A stretch of DNA of 64,000 nucleotides from Ectobacillus sp. JY-23 (GCF_023022965.1 NZ_CP095462.1:1426001-1490000), one strand, 5' to 3'. Positions 1-10,720 are shown, numbered from the stretch's first letter. Notes: generated by a model not told the origin, from the letters alone. Translations and numbers: made by a program.

Positions 1-131
1 GCAAATCGCAGCTGCGCAATGGATCTCTGCCCCATTAACTTGGCAGCCAGCAATAAAAACACGTAAGCAATACCGGCACGAAGAATCCATTCTATAGCTG
101 TCAAATGCTCGGCATGTGAAAACAAATGCAT
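1..131 (-). CDS. DUF421 (YetF-like) membrane protein, 5' part only
   Basis: The first 43 residues of a protein whose remainder lies off the left edge. It starts at the ATG at 131 behind a GGAGGGA ribosome site. After a short hydrophilic stretch there is one hydrophobic segment (about residues 20-36) followed by KLMGQRSIAQL, the sequence that follows the first membrane helix in the DUF421/YetF family. Members are three-helix membrane proteins with a cytoplasmic domain; their role is not settled. The family call rests on this short motif alone. Confidence 0.6.
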   Translation of the reverse strand, partial: MHLFSHAEHLTAIEWILRAGIAYVFLLLAAKLMGQRSIAQLRF

Positions 132-244
132 AGCTTCCCTCCTTTGTCATAGTTTGAACCAATTCCTCAGCGATATATGTATTTTGTTCTTCTTAGACTA
201 TTTTTGCATATATACAATAATAGTCATTTATGAGGAGGGCGTAT

Positions 245-400
245 ATGGCACACATTTATTCAAAAGGCTGGTATATCCAGCAGTTAAAATCAGTTGGTAT
301 CTCCAAGCATGAACAACGGAAATTAGAGTTGTATCGTACTCATGTTTTAGCAAATTTGTATCGTACCCATGTAGAAAACAAGAAAAAGCTCACCGAGTAG
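245..400 (+). CDS. Small DUF2639 protein (YflJ-like)
   Basis: A 51-residue soluble basic protein, starting at an ATG nine bases behind GAGGAGGGC. It contains SKGWYIQQLK near the N-terminus and RKLELYRTH in the middle, which resemble the short Bacillales family DUF2639 (B. subtilis YflJ); function unknown. It contains a loose repeat, LYRTHVLANLYRTHV. It is a monocistronic gene converging on bkdB, and its stop codon lies within the shared terminator hairpin. The family name is from memory of B. subtilis proteins. Confidence 0.65.
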   Translation: MAHIYSKGWYIQQLKSVGISKHEQRKLELYRTHVLANLYRTHVENKKKLTE

Positions 401-412
401 GTGAGCTTTCAT
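383..412. terminator. Bidirectional terminator between the DUF2639 gene and bkdB
   Basis: Ten-base arms AAAGCTCACC and GGTGAGCTTT (385-394 and 400-409) with a 5-base loop. There are A residues on the left and T-rich sequence on the right, so it can serve both convergent genes. Confidence 0.8.
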
Positions 413-1705
413 TTAATAAACAGATGTATTTTCTTTTGATACATTCTCCAAAATTTCTTTTACACGGGCTAAAAACTTGCCGCAAATGAGACCATCAAGA
501 ACGCGGTGATCAAGAGATAAACAAAGGTTTACCATGTCGCGTGCTGCAAACATACCACCTTCCATAATGACCGGGCGTTTTACGATGGATTCAATTTGTA
601 AAATAGCAGCTTGTGGATAGTTGATGATACCCATAGATTGTACCGATCCAAAAGAGCCAGTATTGTTAACAGTAAACGTTCCACCCTGCATATCTTCACT
701 CTTTAATGTTTTTGTTCTTACTTTATGAGCCAATTCCGTGATTTCCCGTGCAATACCTTTAATGGATTTTTCATCCGCCTGTTTAATCACTGGTACAAAC
801 AATTCTGTTTCAGTTGCTACAGCAATGGACAGGTTAATATCTTTCTTTTGAATAATCTTGTCGCCTGCCCACATGGAGTTGATTTGCGGGTATTCTTTAA
901 GCGCTTGTGCCACCGCTTTTACAAAGAAAGCAAAGAACGTCAAATTGAAACCTTCACGCTTTTTAAACTCATCTTTTAAACTATTGCGATACGTTACTAA
1001 ATTGGTTACATCTACTTCCACCATCATCCATGCATGAGGTGCTTCATGCTTACTGCGTAACATATTTGCCGCAATTGCTTTGCGTACACCGGAAACAGGA
1101 ATCTCAATATCCCCTGGCATCGTAGGTACAGAAACCGGTTTTGCAGCTTCAACTGCTGGAGCTGCTACTTTCGGTTGCTCTGTTCTAGTACCTTCTATAA
1201 CTGGTGCTTGAGCCACTGGTTGTGCCACTGCAACAGGTGCTGGAATGTTTCCAGTCTCAATCACTTTCAACAAGTCTTTTCTGGTAATACGACCATTCAT
1301 ACCTGTTCCTTGTACTTGATTCAAATCAATATTATGCTCACCCGCAAGTTTTAAGACAGCCGGAGAGTAACGCGCTTTCGGTACATCACTTTTTACCGGC
1401 GCTGCTTCAGCTTTCGTTTCAGTTTCTGCCTCTACTGCAGCTGCAGGGGCTGAACCCTCAGTACCTTCTAATTCTATCAGACAGATAACTTCTCCCACTG
1501 CTAATGTATCCCCTTCACCAGCAATTAATTCTTTAATAATACCGGCAAAAGAAGATGGAATCTCCGCATTCACTTTATCAGTCATTACTTCTGCAAGCGG
1601 GTCGTACTTATTCACGCGATCGCCTACAGCTACAAGCCATTTACTAATTGTGCCTTCCGTTACACTCTCACCGAGCTGAGGCATCGTAATTTTCTCTACA
1701 GCCAT
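413..1705 (-). CDS. bkdB: Branched-chain alpha-keto acid dehydrogenase E2 (dihydrolipoyl acyltransferase)
   Basis: E2 core of the branched-chain 2-oxo acid dehydrogenase, moving the acyl group from lipoamide to CoA in the cytoplasm. In the 430 residues: an N-terminal lipoyl domain with the lipoyl lysine in TDKVN (K44), an Ala/Pro/Glu-rich linker, a peripheral-subunit-binding domain at about 112-148 (YSPAVLKLAGEH...GRITRKDLL), a second linker, and a catalytic domain ending in the HRVLDG motif (His400, Asp404). The length is normal. It starts at the ATG behind GGAGGAAATTGG. It is the last gene of the bkd operon, 17 bases after bkdAB, and is followed by a terminator. The products supply branched acyl-CoA primers for iso/anteiso fatty acids. 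Confidence 0.95.
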   Translation of the reverse strand: MAVEKITMPQLGESVTEGTISKWLVAVGDRVNKYDPLAEVMTDKVNAEIPSSFAGIIKELIAGEGDTLAVGEVICLIELEGTEGSAPAAAVEAETETKAEAAPVKSDVPKARYSPAVLKLAGEHNIDLNQVQGTGMNGRITRKDLLKVIETGNIPAPVAVAQPVAQAPVIEGTRTEQPKVAAPAVEAAKPVSVPTMPGDIEIPVSGVRKAIAANMLRSKHEAPHAWMMVEVDVTNLVTYRNSLKDEFKKREGFNLTFFAFFVKAVAQALKEYPQINSMWAGDKIIQKKDINLSIAVATETELFVPVIKQADEKSIKGIAREITELAHKVRTKTLKSEDMQGGTFTVNNTGSFGSVQSMGIINYPQAAILQIESIVKRPVIMEGGMFAARDMVNLCLSLDHRVLDGLICGKFLARVKEILENVSKENTSVY

Positions 1706-1722
1706 TCCAATTTCCTCCTTGA

Positions 1723-2706
1723 TCAGAATTCAGCCAAATCGCGCATTGCTTTTTCTACTTTATCCGGATTAACCATGAAGAATTTTTCCATTGTTGGTGC
1801 ATATGGCATAGCTGGTACATCCGGACCAGCCAAACGAGCAATCGGTGCGTCTAAATCAAACAAGCAATTTTCGGCAATAATAGCAGCTACTTCACTCATG
1901 ACGCTACCTTCTTTGTTGTCTTCCGTAACAAGAAGTACTTTACCTGTTTTAGATGCTGCTTCAATAATCGCTTCTTTATCAAGTGGGTAAATCGTGCGCA
2001 AATCTAATACATGCGCAGAAATACCATCTTGCGCCAGGCGCTCTGCTGCTTGCAGAGCAAAGTGTACGCAAAGGCCATATGTGATAACCGTAATATCATC
2101 ACCTTCACGTTTCACATCAGCCTTGCCAATCGGTAATACATAATCTTCTTCCGGCACTTCACCTTTAATCAAGCGGTATGCACGCTTGTGCTCGAAGAAC
2201 AATACCGGATCTTCGTCACGAATTGCTGCTTTTAACAATCCTTTCGCATCATAAGGCGTGGAAGGAATAACAATTTTCAAACCAGGTTGATTCGCAAATA
2301 CCGCTTCGACAGATTGAGAGTGATATAACGCACCATGCACACCGCCACCGAATGGAGCGCGAACCGTAATAGGACAAGTCCAATCATTATTTGAGCGGTA
2401 ACGAATACGTGCCGCTTCAGAAATAATTTGATTGACAGCTGGCATAATAAAATCCGCAAATTGCATTTCGGCAATAGGACGCATACCATACATTGCAGCA
2501 CCAATTGCTACACCAGCAATGGCAGATTCAGCAAGTGGCGTATCCATCACACGGTCTTCACCAAATTGATCATACAGTCCTTGCGTTGCTTTGAATACAC
2601 CGCCCTTTAAACCAACATCTTCTCCTAATACAAATACGCGCTTGTCACGTTCCATTTCTTCGCGCATTGCCAAAGTAATCGCGTCAATATAAGACATTAC
2701 AGCCAT
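1723..2706 (-). CDS. bkdAB: Branched-chain alpha-keto acid dehydrogenase E1 beta subunit
   Basis: The beta subunit of the thiamine-diphosphate-dependent E1 decarboxylase that acts on the keto acids of Val, Leu and Ile. The 327 residues are the normal length and show the family signatures FVLGEDVG near the N-terminus, DTPLAESAIAGVAIG, MQFADFI, and the transketolase C-terminal domain with VLDLRTIYPLDKE. It lies between bkdAA (13-base gap) and bkdB (16-base gap) in one operon and must pair with BkdAA to form the alpha2-beta2 enzyme. Confidence 0.95.
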   Translation of the reverse strand: MAVMSYIDAITLAMREEMERDKRVFVLGEDVGLKGGVFKATQGLYDQFGEDRVMDTPLAESAIAGVAIGAAMYGMRPIAEMQFADFIMPAVNQIISEAARIRYRSNNDWTCPITVRAPFGGGVHGALYHSQSVEAVFANQPGLKIVIPSTPYDAKGLLKAAIRDEDPVLFFEHKRAYRLIKGEVPEEDYVLPIGKADVKREGDDITVITYGLCVHFALQAAERLAQDGISAHVLDLRTIYPLDKEAIIEAASKTGKVLLVTEDNKEGSVMSEVAAIIAENCLFDLDAPIARLAGPDVPAMPYAPTMEKFFMVNPDKVEKAMRDLAEF

Positions 2707-2719
2707 TGATACTTCCCCC

Positions 2720-3724
2720 TTATTCCGCGTATACGTGCTTTAATGCAGATTCCGGATCCGCGTATGGCGCTTTTTCCGCATAATCTGTTGCTTCGTTTAC
2801 AACTTGCATAATTTCATTTGTGATTTGTTTTTCCAACTCATCTGTTAACAAACCGATTTCTTTTAAATACAATCCAAATGTGTGAATCGGATCTTTTTGT
2901 TTCGCTTCTTCTACTTCTTCTCTAGAGCGATATGCACGATCATCATCATCACTAGAGTGTGCCGTTAAACGGTAGGAAACTGTTTCAATCAGCGTTGGAC
3001 CTTCGCCGCGTCGACCGCGGTCTGCCGCTTCTTTTACTGCTTTATATACTTCTAAAGGATCATTGCCGTCTACTGTGAATCCTGGCATACCATAACCGAT
3101 GGCACGATCAGAAACCTTTTCGCAAGCAAGCTGCTTCTCAATCGGCACTGAAATCGCATATTTATTGTTTTCACACATGAAAATAACAGGCAATTTATGC
3201 ACACCCGCAAAGTTAGCCCCTTCATGGAAATCTCCTTGGTTAGAAGAACCTTCACCAAACGTAACGAACGTTACTAAATCCTTGCCTTCCATACGTCCTG
3301 CAAGTGCTACACCTACCGCATGAGGTACTTGTGTCGTAACCGGCGAAGACCCTGTTACAATACGATTTTTCTTTTGACCAAAGTGTCCAGGCATTTGACG
3401 TCCACCTGAGTTTGGATCTTCTGCTTTCGCAAAAGCCGAAAGCATTAAATCTTTTGCTGTCATACCAAATGTTAATACAACGCCCATATCACGATAATAA
3501 GGCAATACATAATCTTTATCACGATCGAGTGCAAATGCCGCTCCTACTTGCGCTGCCTCCTGACCTTGACAAGAAATCACGAATGGAATTTTACCGGCAC
3601 GGTTTAACAGCCACATGCGTTCATCAATCTTACGTGCCATCAGCATCGTACGATACATTTCTAATACTGTTTCATCACTCAAGCCCAGCTCTTCATGACG
3701 TTTCGCTTTTACATTTTCAGTCAT
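2720..3724 (-). CDS. bkdAA: Branched-chain alpha-keto acid dehydrogenase E1 alpha subunit
   Basis: The alpha subunit of E1, carrying the thiamine diphosphate site. The TDP motif is visible as FGEGSSNQGDFHEG, and the loop with AHSSDDDDRAYR matches the regulated or flexible loop of these enzymes. The early block KIDERMWLLNRAGKIPF is typical of the family. The start is placed at the second in-frame ATG (3724), eight bases from GGAGG; the first ATG at 3730 overlaps the ribosome site. Length 334 residues. Eighteen bases follow the lpdV stop, so the genes are cotranscribed. Confidence 0.94.
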   Translation of the reverse strand: MTENVKAKRHEELGLSDETVLEMYRTMLMARKIDERMWLLNRAGKIPFVISCQGQEAAQVGAAFALDRDKDYVLPYYRDMGVVLTFGMTAKDLMLSAFAKAEDPNSGGRQMPGHFGQKKNRIVTGSSPVTTQVPHAVGVALAGRMEGKDLVTFVTFGEGSSNQGDFHEGANFAGVHKLPVIFMCENNKYAISVPIEKQLACEKVSDRAIGYGMPGFTVDGNDPLEVYKAVKEAADRGRRGEGPTLIETVSYRLTAHSSDDDDRAYRSREEVEEAKQKDPIHTFGLYLKEIGLLTDELEKQITNEIMQVVNEATDYAEKAPYADPESALKHVYAE

Positions 3725-3742
3725 GTTCATATCCTCCCGAAA

Positions 3743-5164
3743 TTAAGAATGCAATGCTTTTCCGTACACTGCAAGCGCCGCCTCACCAATTGCCTCCGAC
3801 AAAGAAGGATGTGGGTGAATTGTTTTAGAAATCTCCCAAGGTGTTGCGTCCAATACACGTGCAAGTCCCGCTTCTGAAATCATATCTGTCACATGAGGAC
3901 CAATCATATGCACACCAAGTAAATCATCCGTTTTTTCGTCTACAACAAGCTTTACAAAACCATCAGCTTCTCCGTATACAAGTGCTTTGCCAATGGCACG
4001 GAATGAAAACTTCCCTGTTTTTACCGTAAACCCTTTTTCCTTTGCTTCTTGCTCTGTATAACCAACTGATGCAACTTCAGGGCTACTGTACACACATTTT
4101 GAAATAAGTGATGCATCTAGTACATCCGGCTTTTGACCCGCGATATGCTCTACCGCGACAATACCTTCATTTGAAGCAACGTGCGCAAGCTGTAAGCCAC
4201 CAATCACATCACCGATTGCGTATATATGTGATTCCTTCGTTTGATAGTAACTATTGGTTTTAATGTAGCCCTTCTCAATGACAATGTCAGTATTCTCAAG
4301 GCCAATATTTTCAATATTGGCTTGACGTCCTACGGATACAAGCATTTTTTCAGCAGAGAACTCTTTCTCTACCCCATTATGCTCTGCTTTAATAGAAACA
4401 CCTTCTCCCCTTACAAGCGTGTCAGGCAATACTTTGGCGTTTGTTACAACCTTTATCCCCTTTTTCTTAAACAAACGCTGCATCTCTTTAGAAATATCTT
4501 GGTCTTCCAAAGGTAAAATACGATCTGCATATTCAATCACCGTTACATCAACACCGAAATCAGACAGCATAGATGCCCACTCAATACCTATTACGCCGCC
4601 TCCTACGATAATGATAGAGGTAGGTAACGTTTGCAGCTGCAAGGCATGATCGGAAGATAATACATACTCTCCGTCCAATTCTAACCCTGGAAGTGATTTC
4701 GGACGAGACCCTGTTGCCACAATTACATTTTTAGGGATTAGCATTTCATTTTCAGAACCATTGTTCATTTCTACGGAAACTGTACCAGGCATGGGTGAAA
4801 AAATAGATGGTCCTAGAATCCGACCATACCCCTCGTAGATATCAATTTTTCCTTGCTTCATTAAATGTTGCACACCTTTATGCAATTGATCGACTATTTT
4901 ATTTTTTCTCTCTTGTACCTTCGTAAAATCCAATGTTACATCGCTCGTCATAACACCAAATTCAGCACTTTTTTTAGTCGTTGCAAATACTTCCGCACTG
5001 CGAAGCAACGCTTTACTCGGGATACATCCAGCATGCAAACACGTTCCACCAAGCTTACCACTTTCCACCAAGGCCGTCTTTAATCCTAATTGCGAAGCAC
5101 GGATAGCCGCTACATAGCCGCCTGTTCCGCCTCCGATGATGACCAAATCATACTCTGTTGCCAT
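3743..5164 (-). CDS. lpdV: Dihydrolipoamide dehydrogenase (E3) of the bkd complex
   Basis: FAD-dependent E3 that reoxidises the lipoyl groups of BkdB with NAD+. The 473 residues contain the N-terminal FAD fold ([12 protein letters not shown]), the redox pair in [13 protein letters not shown] (Cys42, Cys47), a NAD-binding fold ([14 protein letters not shown]), the GD box AIGDVIGG, and the C-terminal HPHPSLSEA with the catalytic His/Glu. Being in the bkd operon it is the branched-chain-specific E3 rather than the pyruvate dehydrogenase one. The start overlaps the end of buk by 17 bases, suggesting translational coupling. Confidence 0.95.
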   Translation of the reverse strand: MATEYDLVIIGGGTGGYVAAIRASQLGLKTALVESGKLGGTCLHAGCIPSKALLRSAEVFATTKKSAEFGVMTSDVTLDFTKVQERKNKIVDQLHKGVQHLMKQGKIDIYEGYGRILGPSIFSPMPGTVSVEMNNGSENEMLIPKNVIVATGSRPKSLPGLELDGEYVLSSDHALQLQTLPTSIIIVGGGVIGIEWASMLSDFGVDVTVIEYADRILPLEDQDISKEMQRLFKKKGIKVVTNAKVLPDTLVRGEGVSIKAEHNGVEKEFSAEKMLVSVGRQANIENIGLENTDIVIEKGYIKTNSYYQTKESHIYAIGDVIGGLQLAHVASNEGIVAVEHIAGQKPDVLDASLISKCVYSSPEVASVGYTEQEAKEKGFTVKTGKFSFRAIGKALVYGEADGFVKLVVDEKTDDLLGVHMIGPHVTDMISEAGLARVLDATPWEISKTIHPHPSLSEAIGEAALAVYGKALHS

Positions 5165-6260
5165 AGGAATCCCTCACCTTTTCCCCTGCCATATATTCTT
5201 TTGCCTCTTCTTCTTCGCGAAGTACGCGCAAGGCACCTTCTGTTAAAGCCTGCAATTCATTTTCGCCTGGATGTACAATTACATCTGCAATCCAATCAAT
5301 ATGGGATTTAATATCTTCGACCAGCCTTTTGCTGTAAGCAAGTCCACCTGTTAAGATAATGGCGTCCACCTTACCGCGAAGTACAGCGCCAGCCGCTCCA
5401 ATCTCCTTCGCAATTTGATAAGCCATTGCTTTATATACAAGAGCGGCTTCTTCATCTCCTGCTTCAATCCGCTCTTCTACTTTCCTTGCATCATTTGTGC
5501 CAAGAAGACCAACAAGCCCCCCTTGACCAACAAGCTTCTTCATAATTTCATCACGGTAATATTCACCGGAAAAGCACATTTCAACAAGCTGACCAGCAGG
5601 TACAGTACCTGCACGCTCAGGGCTAAATGGACCGTCTCCATGTAGTCCATTATTCACATCAATGACACGGCCTTGCTTATGAGCACCAATTGTAATACCT
5701 CCACCCATGTGCGTCACAATTAAATTCAACGTTTCATATCTTTGCTTCAACCCTTTGGCAACACCACGTGCTACTGCCTTTTGGTTTAACGCGTGAAAAA
5801 TACTTTTGCGCTCAATTCCAGCCACACCGCTTACCTTAGCGACTTTTTCCATTTCATCGACCACAACCGGGTCTACGATAAACGCAGGAATATTTAATCC
5901 CGTTGCAATCTCATGCGCTAAAATCCCACCTAAGTTTGAAGCATGATGTCCGCTGTATCCAGCACGTAAATCAGCAAGCATCGCCTCGTTTACTGCATAC
6001 GTTCCGCCCTCAATCGGACGAAGTAATCCACCTCTGCCGCAAACTGCACTTAGCTTTGATATATTGATTCCTTGCGCATGTAACACCTCTAAGATGGTTC
6101 TTTTTCTGAATTCATATTGATCAATAATTCGTTTATATTTTGCGATTTCTTCTTCATCGTGACGAATGGTTTCTTCAAAAATCGGACGTTCATCATCAAA
6201 CACACCTATTTTAGTTGATGTACTTCCAGGATTAATTACAAGAATGCGAAAACTAGACAA
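5148..6260 (-). CDS. buk: Butyrate kinase, TTG start
   Basis: ATP-dependent kinase interconverting (branched) butyryl phosphate and butyrate, forming with Ptb the energy-yielding shunt from acyl-CoA. Acetate/butyrate-kinase motifs: [12 protein letters not shown] near the N-terminus, [13 protein letters not shown] in the middle, and LTGGLAYS near the C-terminus. An upstream ATG at 6275 overlaps the ribosome site GGAGGG. The TTG at 6260, eight bases downstream, gives a 370-residue protein beginning [11 protein letters not shown], as in relatives, so I prefer it. It lies between bcd and lpdV in the operon. Confidence 0.93.
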   Translation of the reverse strand: MSSFRILVINPGSTSTKIGVFDDERPIFEETIRHDEEEIAKYKRIIDQYEFRKRTILEVLHAQGINISKLSAVCGRGGLLRPIEGGTYAVNEAMLADLRAGYSGHHASNLGGILAHEIATGLNIPAFIVDPVVVDEMEKVAKVSGVAGIERKSIFHALNQKAVARGVAKGLKQRYETLNLIVTHMGGGITIGAHKQGRVIDVNNGLHGDGPFSPERAGTVPAGQLVEMCFSGEYYRDEIMKKLVGQGGLVGLLGTNDARKVEERIEAGDEEAALVYKAMAYQIAKEIGAAGAVLRGKVDAIILTGGLAYSKRLVEDIKSHIDWIADVIVHPGENELQALTEGALRVLREEEEAKEYMAGEKVRDSYGNRV

Positions 6261-6286
6261 TGTTTTTCCCTCCATAAACTTACAGG

Positions 6287-6306
6287 AAGATGAGTTTCCT
6301 CATCTT
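6287..6306 (-). other. Hairpin in the bcd-buk gap
   Basis: A perfect 8-base stem (AAGATGAG / CTCATCTT) with a four-base GAAA loop in the transcript. No T-run follows it, so it is not a standard terminator. A processing or stabilising hairpin dividing the ptb-bcd and buk-bkdB parts of the mRNA is possible. Confidence 0.45.
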
Positions 6307-6314
6307 CTTGGTCA

Positions 6315-7409
6315 TTAACGGCGGCTTAAAATGTGATGGCCGTTTTTAAGAAATGTACTTCTAGAATTTTTCATACGCTCAATGCGCTCTTCTGCAAGAC
6401 GATCTGCTGCTAAGTACGTTGGGATTCCGTCACGTTTCGAAATCTCGATAACCTTCGCAATATTATCGTAGATACCTTCTACTTTCTTGAGCGCACGTTC
6501 TCTATTATAACCGTAAAGTTCATCTGCAACATTGATTACACCACCTGCATTAATTACATAATCAGGCGCATATACAATTCCCATTTCATGAATGATGTCA
6601 CCATGACGAGCTTCTTTTAATTGATTATTTGCCGCACCAGCAATTACTTTCGCTTTTAATTGCTTAATTGTTTCATCGTTTACAGTTGCACCTAATGCGC
6701 AAGGTGCATAAATATCACATTCTACGCTGTAAATCTCTTCTGGATTAACTGCTTTCGCACCAAATTCTTCTACAGCACGCTGTACAGACTCTTTATGAAT
6801 GTCTGTAACAATTAGCTGCGCACCTTCAGCATGTAGATATTTACATAAGTTGTACGCTACGTTTCCTACCCCTTGAATGGCAATTATTTTTCCTTCTAAG
6901 CTATCCGTTCCGAATGCTTCTTTTGCTGCTGCCTTCATACCGCGGTACACACCAAAAGCTGTTACAGGAGATGGATTACCGGAAGAGCCGAAAGAAGGAG
7001 AAATACCTGTGACAAAATCCGTTTCCTCATGAATGATATCCATATCATCCACAGTTGTACCAACATCTTCAGCTGTGATGTAACGTCCGTTTAATCCTTG
7101 GATAAAACGACCAAAAGCACGGAACATCGCTTCGCTTTTGTCTTTTCTTGCATCACCAATAATAACTGTTTTACCACCACCCAAATTCAAACCCGCCGCC
7201 GCGTTTTTGTATGTCATGCCACGCGCAAGACGAAGTGCATCTTCGATAGCTGCTTCTTCAGACGCATATTGCCACATTCTCGTTCCACCTAAGGCTGGGC
7301 CTAACGTTGTATCATGAATTGCGATAATCGCTTTTAATCCTGACTCTTTATCTTGACAAAATACCAATTGCTCATAATCATATTTCTCCATATATTTAAA
7401 AATTTCCAT
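6315..7409 (-). CDS. bcd: Leucine (branched-chain amino acid) dehydrogenase
   Basis: NAD-dependent oxidative deamination of leucine, valine and isoleucine, feeding keto acids to the Bkd complex. The 364 residues match the Glu/Leu/Phe/Val dehydrogenase family: [10 protein letters not shown], the catalytic lysines K68 and K80 (GLNLGGGKT), TAEDVGTT, and a Rossmann fold with [11 protein letters not shown]. The C-terminal block has [15 protein letters not shown]. It is the second gene of the operon, 17 bases after ptb. Older annotations may call it ldh or yqiT. Confidence 0.95.
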   Translation of the reverse strand: MEIFKYMEKYDYEQLVFCQDKESGLKAIIAIHDTTLGPALGGTRMWQYASEEAAIEDALRLARGMTYKNAAAGLNLGGGKTVIIGDARKDKSEAMFRAFGRFIQGLNGRYITAEDVGTTVDDMDIIHEETDFVTGISPSFGSSGNPSPVTAFGVYRGMKAAAKEAFGTDSLEGKIIAIQGVGNVAYNLCKYLHAEGAQLIVTDIHKESVQRAVEEFGAKAVNPEEIYSVECDIYAPCALGATVNDETIKQLKAKVIAGAANNQLKEARHGDIIHEMGIVYAPDYVINAGGVINVADELYGYNRERALKKVEGIYDNIAKVIEISKRDGIPTYLAADRLAEERIERMKNSRSTFLKNGHHILSRR

Positions 7410-7426
7410 TGTAAAATCCCCCTTGT

Positions 7427-8314
7427 TTATAGTGAAGCAGTTGCAACGGCAAGTGCAATAGAATACAACTTGGCTTCCGCTGAATCCGCTCTTGATGTTA
7501 ATACAATCGGTGCCTTTGCACCCGCGATTATTGCTCCTACTTTCGAATTAGCAAAGTATACAAGCGATTTATAAAGTACATTTCCACTCTCAATATTTGG
7601 AACAAGTAAAATATCTGCCTGACCGGCAACATCTCCTGTGATGCCTTTATGTTCAGCTGCTAGCTTTGAAACCGCGTTATCCAGTGCCAACGGCCCATCT
7701 ACTATACAATTTGTAATCTGCCCACGACGATTCATCTGCGCTAACAGTGCCGCATCTACAGTTGCCTGCATTGCGGGATTTACTACCTCTACCGCTGCAA
7801 GAGGTGCGACCTTTGGCATTTTGACACCAATAGAATGCGCTACCTGTACAGCATTTTGTATAATAGCCACCTTTTGTTCTAAATCAGGCGCAATATTCAT
7901 CGCAACATCTGTCAAAAAAATCAAGCGATCATAGCTAGGCACTTCAAACACCGCAACATGCGATAGCACTTTACCTTTACGAAGACCATACTCTTTATTA
8001 AGCACTGCCTTTAAAAGCGTTGCTGTTGCAATATTGCCCTTCATCAAAATATCTGCTTCCCCTTCTTTGACAGCGCGTACAGCCATTTCCGCAGGCTGTG
8101 CACAATGACGTACTGTAACTGCAGAGGAATCGGAGAGAGTATAAGAGTTTAACAATTCTTTAATCTTTGTTTCATCTCCAAACAATATAAAGCGAGCTAA
8201 CCCTGCCTGTATAGATTTCGCTACAGCTTCTATTACTTCATTATCTTCAGCCGCCGCTACAGCTATCACTTTGGGCTGCAATGCGGCGCGGTCGATAAGC
8301 GTTTCTAACTTCAT
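7427..8314 (-). CDS. ptb: Phosphate butyryltransferase (Ptb-like)
   Basis: Converts (branched) butyryl-CoA plus phosphate to acyl phosphate, the partner of Buk. The 295 residues belong to the phosphate acetyl/butyryltransferase family, with blocks [18 protein letters not shown] and a C-terminal [14 protein letters not shown]. The start is set at the second ATG (8314), nine bases behind AAAGGA; the ATG at 8320 is too close. It is the first gene of the bkd operon, 37 bases downstream of the sigma-54 promoter. Confidence 0.93.
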   Translation of the reverse strand: MKLETLIDRAALQPKVIAVAAAEDNEVIEAVAKSIQAGLARFILFGDETKIKELLNSYTLSDSSAVTVRHCAQPAEMAVRAVKEGEADILMKGNIATATLLKAVLNKEYGLRKGKVLSHVAVFEVPSYDRLIFLTDVAMNIAPDLEQKVAIIQNAVQVAHSIGVKMPKVAPLAAVEVVNPAMQATVDAALLAQMNRRGQITNCIVDGPLALDNAVSKLAAEHKGITGDVAGQADILLVPNIESGNVLYKSLVYFANSKVGAIIAGAKAPIVLTSRADSAEAKLYSIALAVATASL

Positions 8315-8350
8315 ATGCATTCAATCCTTTCTCATCGCCGTCACTCTTTA

Positions 8351-8370
8351 CAAAGCAAATATCGTGCCAA
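8351..8370 (-). promoter_or_regulatory. Sigma-54 (SigL) -24/-12 promoter of the ptb-bkd operon
   Basis: On the minus strand the sequence reads TTGGCACG, four bases, TTGC, with GG and GC at the -24 and -12 positions, a near-perfect match to the TGGCAC-N5-TTGC consensus. It lies 37 bases upstream of the ptb start. The neighbouring gene bkdR encodes a sigma-54 activator, which makes the assignment strong. Confidence 0.92.
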
Positions 8371-8480
8371 CTTTTAAAAACACGCATTATTTTTACAAAA
8401 TCCTCATATTATCCCCATAACAGCAAGGGATAACGCTTACAAGCACAATTTTCAGTATCTTAAAAGTCAGACAAAATGAT

Positions 8481-8517
8481 CATGCAATAAATTGCGTATA
8501 ACGCAATTTATTGCATG
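8481..8517. promoter_or_regulatory. 37-bp nested palindrome upstream of ptb: likely BkdR enhancer site, may also terminate bkdR
   Basis: Two 17-base arms are perfectly complementary around a 3-base centre at 8499. Each arm itself contains a 12-base dyad (GCAATAAATTGC at 8484-8495 and GCAATTTATTGC at 8503-8514), giving two operator-like sites 19 bp apart. The centre is about 139 bp upstream of the -24/-12 promoter, a normal enhancer distance for sigma-54 activators. It also covers the bkdR stop codon and could form a hairpin in that mRNA, but only a weak T-run follows on the minus strand. Confidence 0.6.
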
Positions 8518-10568
8518 CTATTTTTTGCGCGATCGTATTTTTCAAGCTTGTAATATAAATTTCGTACAGAAATACCGAGCATTTTGGCCGTTTTCGTTTT
8601 GTTTCCCCCACAACGCTTTAAACATTCGACAATTCTTTCTCCCTCAAACTGCACTACCATATCTTCTAAAGACCCTTCCGAAACCGAACCAACATGAACA
8701 CGTGGTACAGGTAAAGCTTTTCCGAGTGTTGGTAAGTGGACTACGTCAATATACTGCTCGCCTGACGCCATAAATATGATGGCTCTCCCTAAAATATTTT
8801 CGAGCTCCCTTACATTTCCTGGCCATTCATGATTCTGCAGTATACGTATTGCATCAGCGGTTAATCCTTCTACATTCCGCCCATAATCTTGATTAATTTT
8901 TTGAATTAACCTCGCCGCTATACTCTCTATATCTTCTTTGCGCTGCCGTAAAGGAGGGATATAAATCGGAATCTTATTCAAGCGATAATACAAATCTTCA
9001 CGAAAACGCCCTTCTGCAATTGCCTTTTCTAAATTGACATTTGTCGCAGCAATGACACGTACATTGATTGGAATCGCTTTTGTTCCTCCCACCCGAACAA
9101 TCTCTTTTTCTTGCAACACACGTAGTAATTTTGCCTGCGTACCGGCAGAAAGCTCCCCAATTTCATCCAGAAAAATACTTCCATTATTTGCTTCTTCAAA
9201 AAAACCTCGTTTGCCTCCGCGCTTTGCTCCTGAGAAAGCACCCTCTTCATATCCAAACAATTCACTTTCCAATAAAGATTCAGAGATAGAAGCACAATTT
9301 ACTCGAATAAACTTGTTATATTTACGGCTGCTTTCATTATGGATCGCATGAGCGAACAATTCTTTTCCAGTTCCAGACTCCCCGCGCAAAAGTACAGTCG
9401 CCGGTGTATCAGCCCCCATTTTTGCTTGCTCTATAGCCGAAGCGATTCCCTCAGATACACCAATAATATCTTCAAAAGAATACTTCGCCTCCAAAGTTCG
9501 GATAATCTGCCGTGCACGACTTAATTCATCGGTCAATTTCTGAATTTCAGATACATCACGAATCACTCCCACACTTCCCTTAAGTACACCATCTACAATA
9601 ACAGGCGCAACATTGACCACCACGTCTCTTTTTTTAGGACCTACCTTCATCTGAATGCCTCTTACAGGACGACGTGTCTTTAATACGCGCATATGCATAC
9701 TTTCCCCTTCTGCAATATCCGCCGTCGCTGGTTTTCCAATAACTTCCTCCTGCGATAATCCAGTCATCCTTGTATATGCTGGATTAATAAGGAGACCACG
9801 ACCTTGTTCATCCACTACTGAAATCGCTTCTTCCGACGATTGAATAATCGCTTGCAACAGTGTATGGACTTCTTTAAGGTCAGTAACTTCTTCCGCTAAG
9901 TTCACAATTTCTGTAATGTCTGTAAACACTGAAAAAGCACCTTGCAGCTCTCCTCTCTCACCAATGATTGGAATTCTTGTTGAAATAATGCGTCTGCCAT
10001 TTTCGAGTTCTACTTCTTGATGCACTTCAATTTGTTTTGTTTCCAAAACACGCGGCAACTGGCTCTTTGGCACAATTTCCAAGATATACTTGCCGATTAC
10101 TTCAGCTTTATTGTATCCAATCATCTTCTCTGCACTATGATTAAAGAGAAGAATTTTTCCTTTTGGGTCTACAACAATCATGCCATCGTGCGCAGAATTG
10201 AAAATAAGATCTCGCTGATGAGTTTGTTCTTCTAAACGCTTGATAAGGTCATTCTTTTCAGTGAGGAGACGCACAATAATATCAGACATAGCTCCCGATA
10301 CCACAAACGCTTCTTCTCCGTATCTTTGTACAAGCTCTTCATATACATTGCGATTACCTGTCGCATCAAACACAATATCAGCTTGAGGCACGTCAGACCA
10401 ATGCACATGCGTAGTAACCCCTATATCTTTCGCCAACCGGATTCCCTCTGCATTTGCATTAATATCAACCACCGCTATCACCTCAGCGACGTTCGAACGA
10501 TGTATAAGCCTTAAAATAGCCGTACCACCAACGCCAGCTCCTACAATCATGACTTTTCGTTTCATCAT
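8508..10568 (-). CDS. bkdR: Sigma-54-dependent activator of the bkd operon, BkdR type
   Basis: Activates SigL RNA polymerase at the ptb promoter. Domains in order: an N-terminal nucleotide-binding fold ([14 protein letters not shown]), two PAS domains (about 120-230 and 240-350), an AAA+ domain with Walker A (GESGTGKE), the sigma-54 contact loop GAFSGA, Walker B (FLDEIGEL) and arginine-finger region, and a C-terminal Fis-type helix-turn-helix ([20 protein letters not shown]). Length about 686 residues. The start is at the first of two adjacent ATGs behind GAGAGGTGTC; the second, at 10565, is equally possible. It is transcribed in the same direction as its target. Confidence 0.92.
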   Translation of the reverse strand: MMKRKVMIVGAGVGGTAILRLIHRSNVAEVIAVVDINANAEGIRLAKDIGVTTHVHWSDVPQADIVFDATGNRNVYEELVQRYGEEAFVVSGAMSDIIVRLLTEKNDLIKRLEEQTHQRDLIFNSAHDGMIVVDPKGKILLFNHSAEKMIGYNKAEVIGKYILEIVPKSQLPRVLETKQIEVHQEVELENGRRIISTRIPIIGERGELQGAFSVFTDITEIVNLAEEVTDLKEVHTLLQAIIQSSEEAISVVDEQGRGLLINPAYTRMTGLSQEEVIGKPATADIAEGESMHMRVLKTRRPVRGIQMKVGPKKRDVVVNVAPVIVDGVLKGSVGVIRDVSEIQKLTDELSRARQIIRTLEAKYSFEDIIGVSEGIASAIEQAKMGADTPATVLLRGESGTGKELFAHAIHNESSRKYNKFIRVNCASISESLLESELFGYEEGAFSGAKRGGKRGFFEEANNGSIFLDEIGELSAGTQAKLLRVLQEKEIVRVGGTKAIPINVRVIAATNVNLEKAIAEGRFREDLYYRLNKIPIYIPPLRQRKEDIESIAARLIQKINQDYGRNVEGLTADAIRILQNHEWPGNVRELENILGRAIIFMASGEQYIDVVHLPTLGKALPVPRVHVGSVSEGSLEDMVVQFEGERIVECLKRCGGNKTKTAKMLGISVRNLYYKLEKYDRAKNSMQ

Positions 10569-10720
10569 GACACCTCTCACATATGCAATTTTTTTCATAC
10601 TCTTATCTTACCTTACTGATATACACTTGACAAATTCACAATAGATATAAGATGCTGTTAAAGAGAAGTGTAATTCACTATATCAGGCAACACAGGGAAC
10701 GAATGAAAGGGGGATTTATC

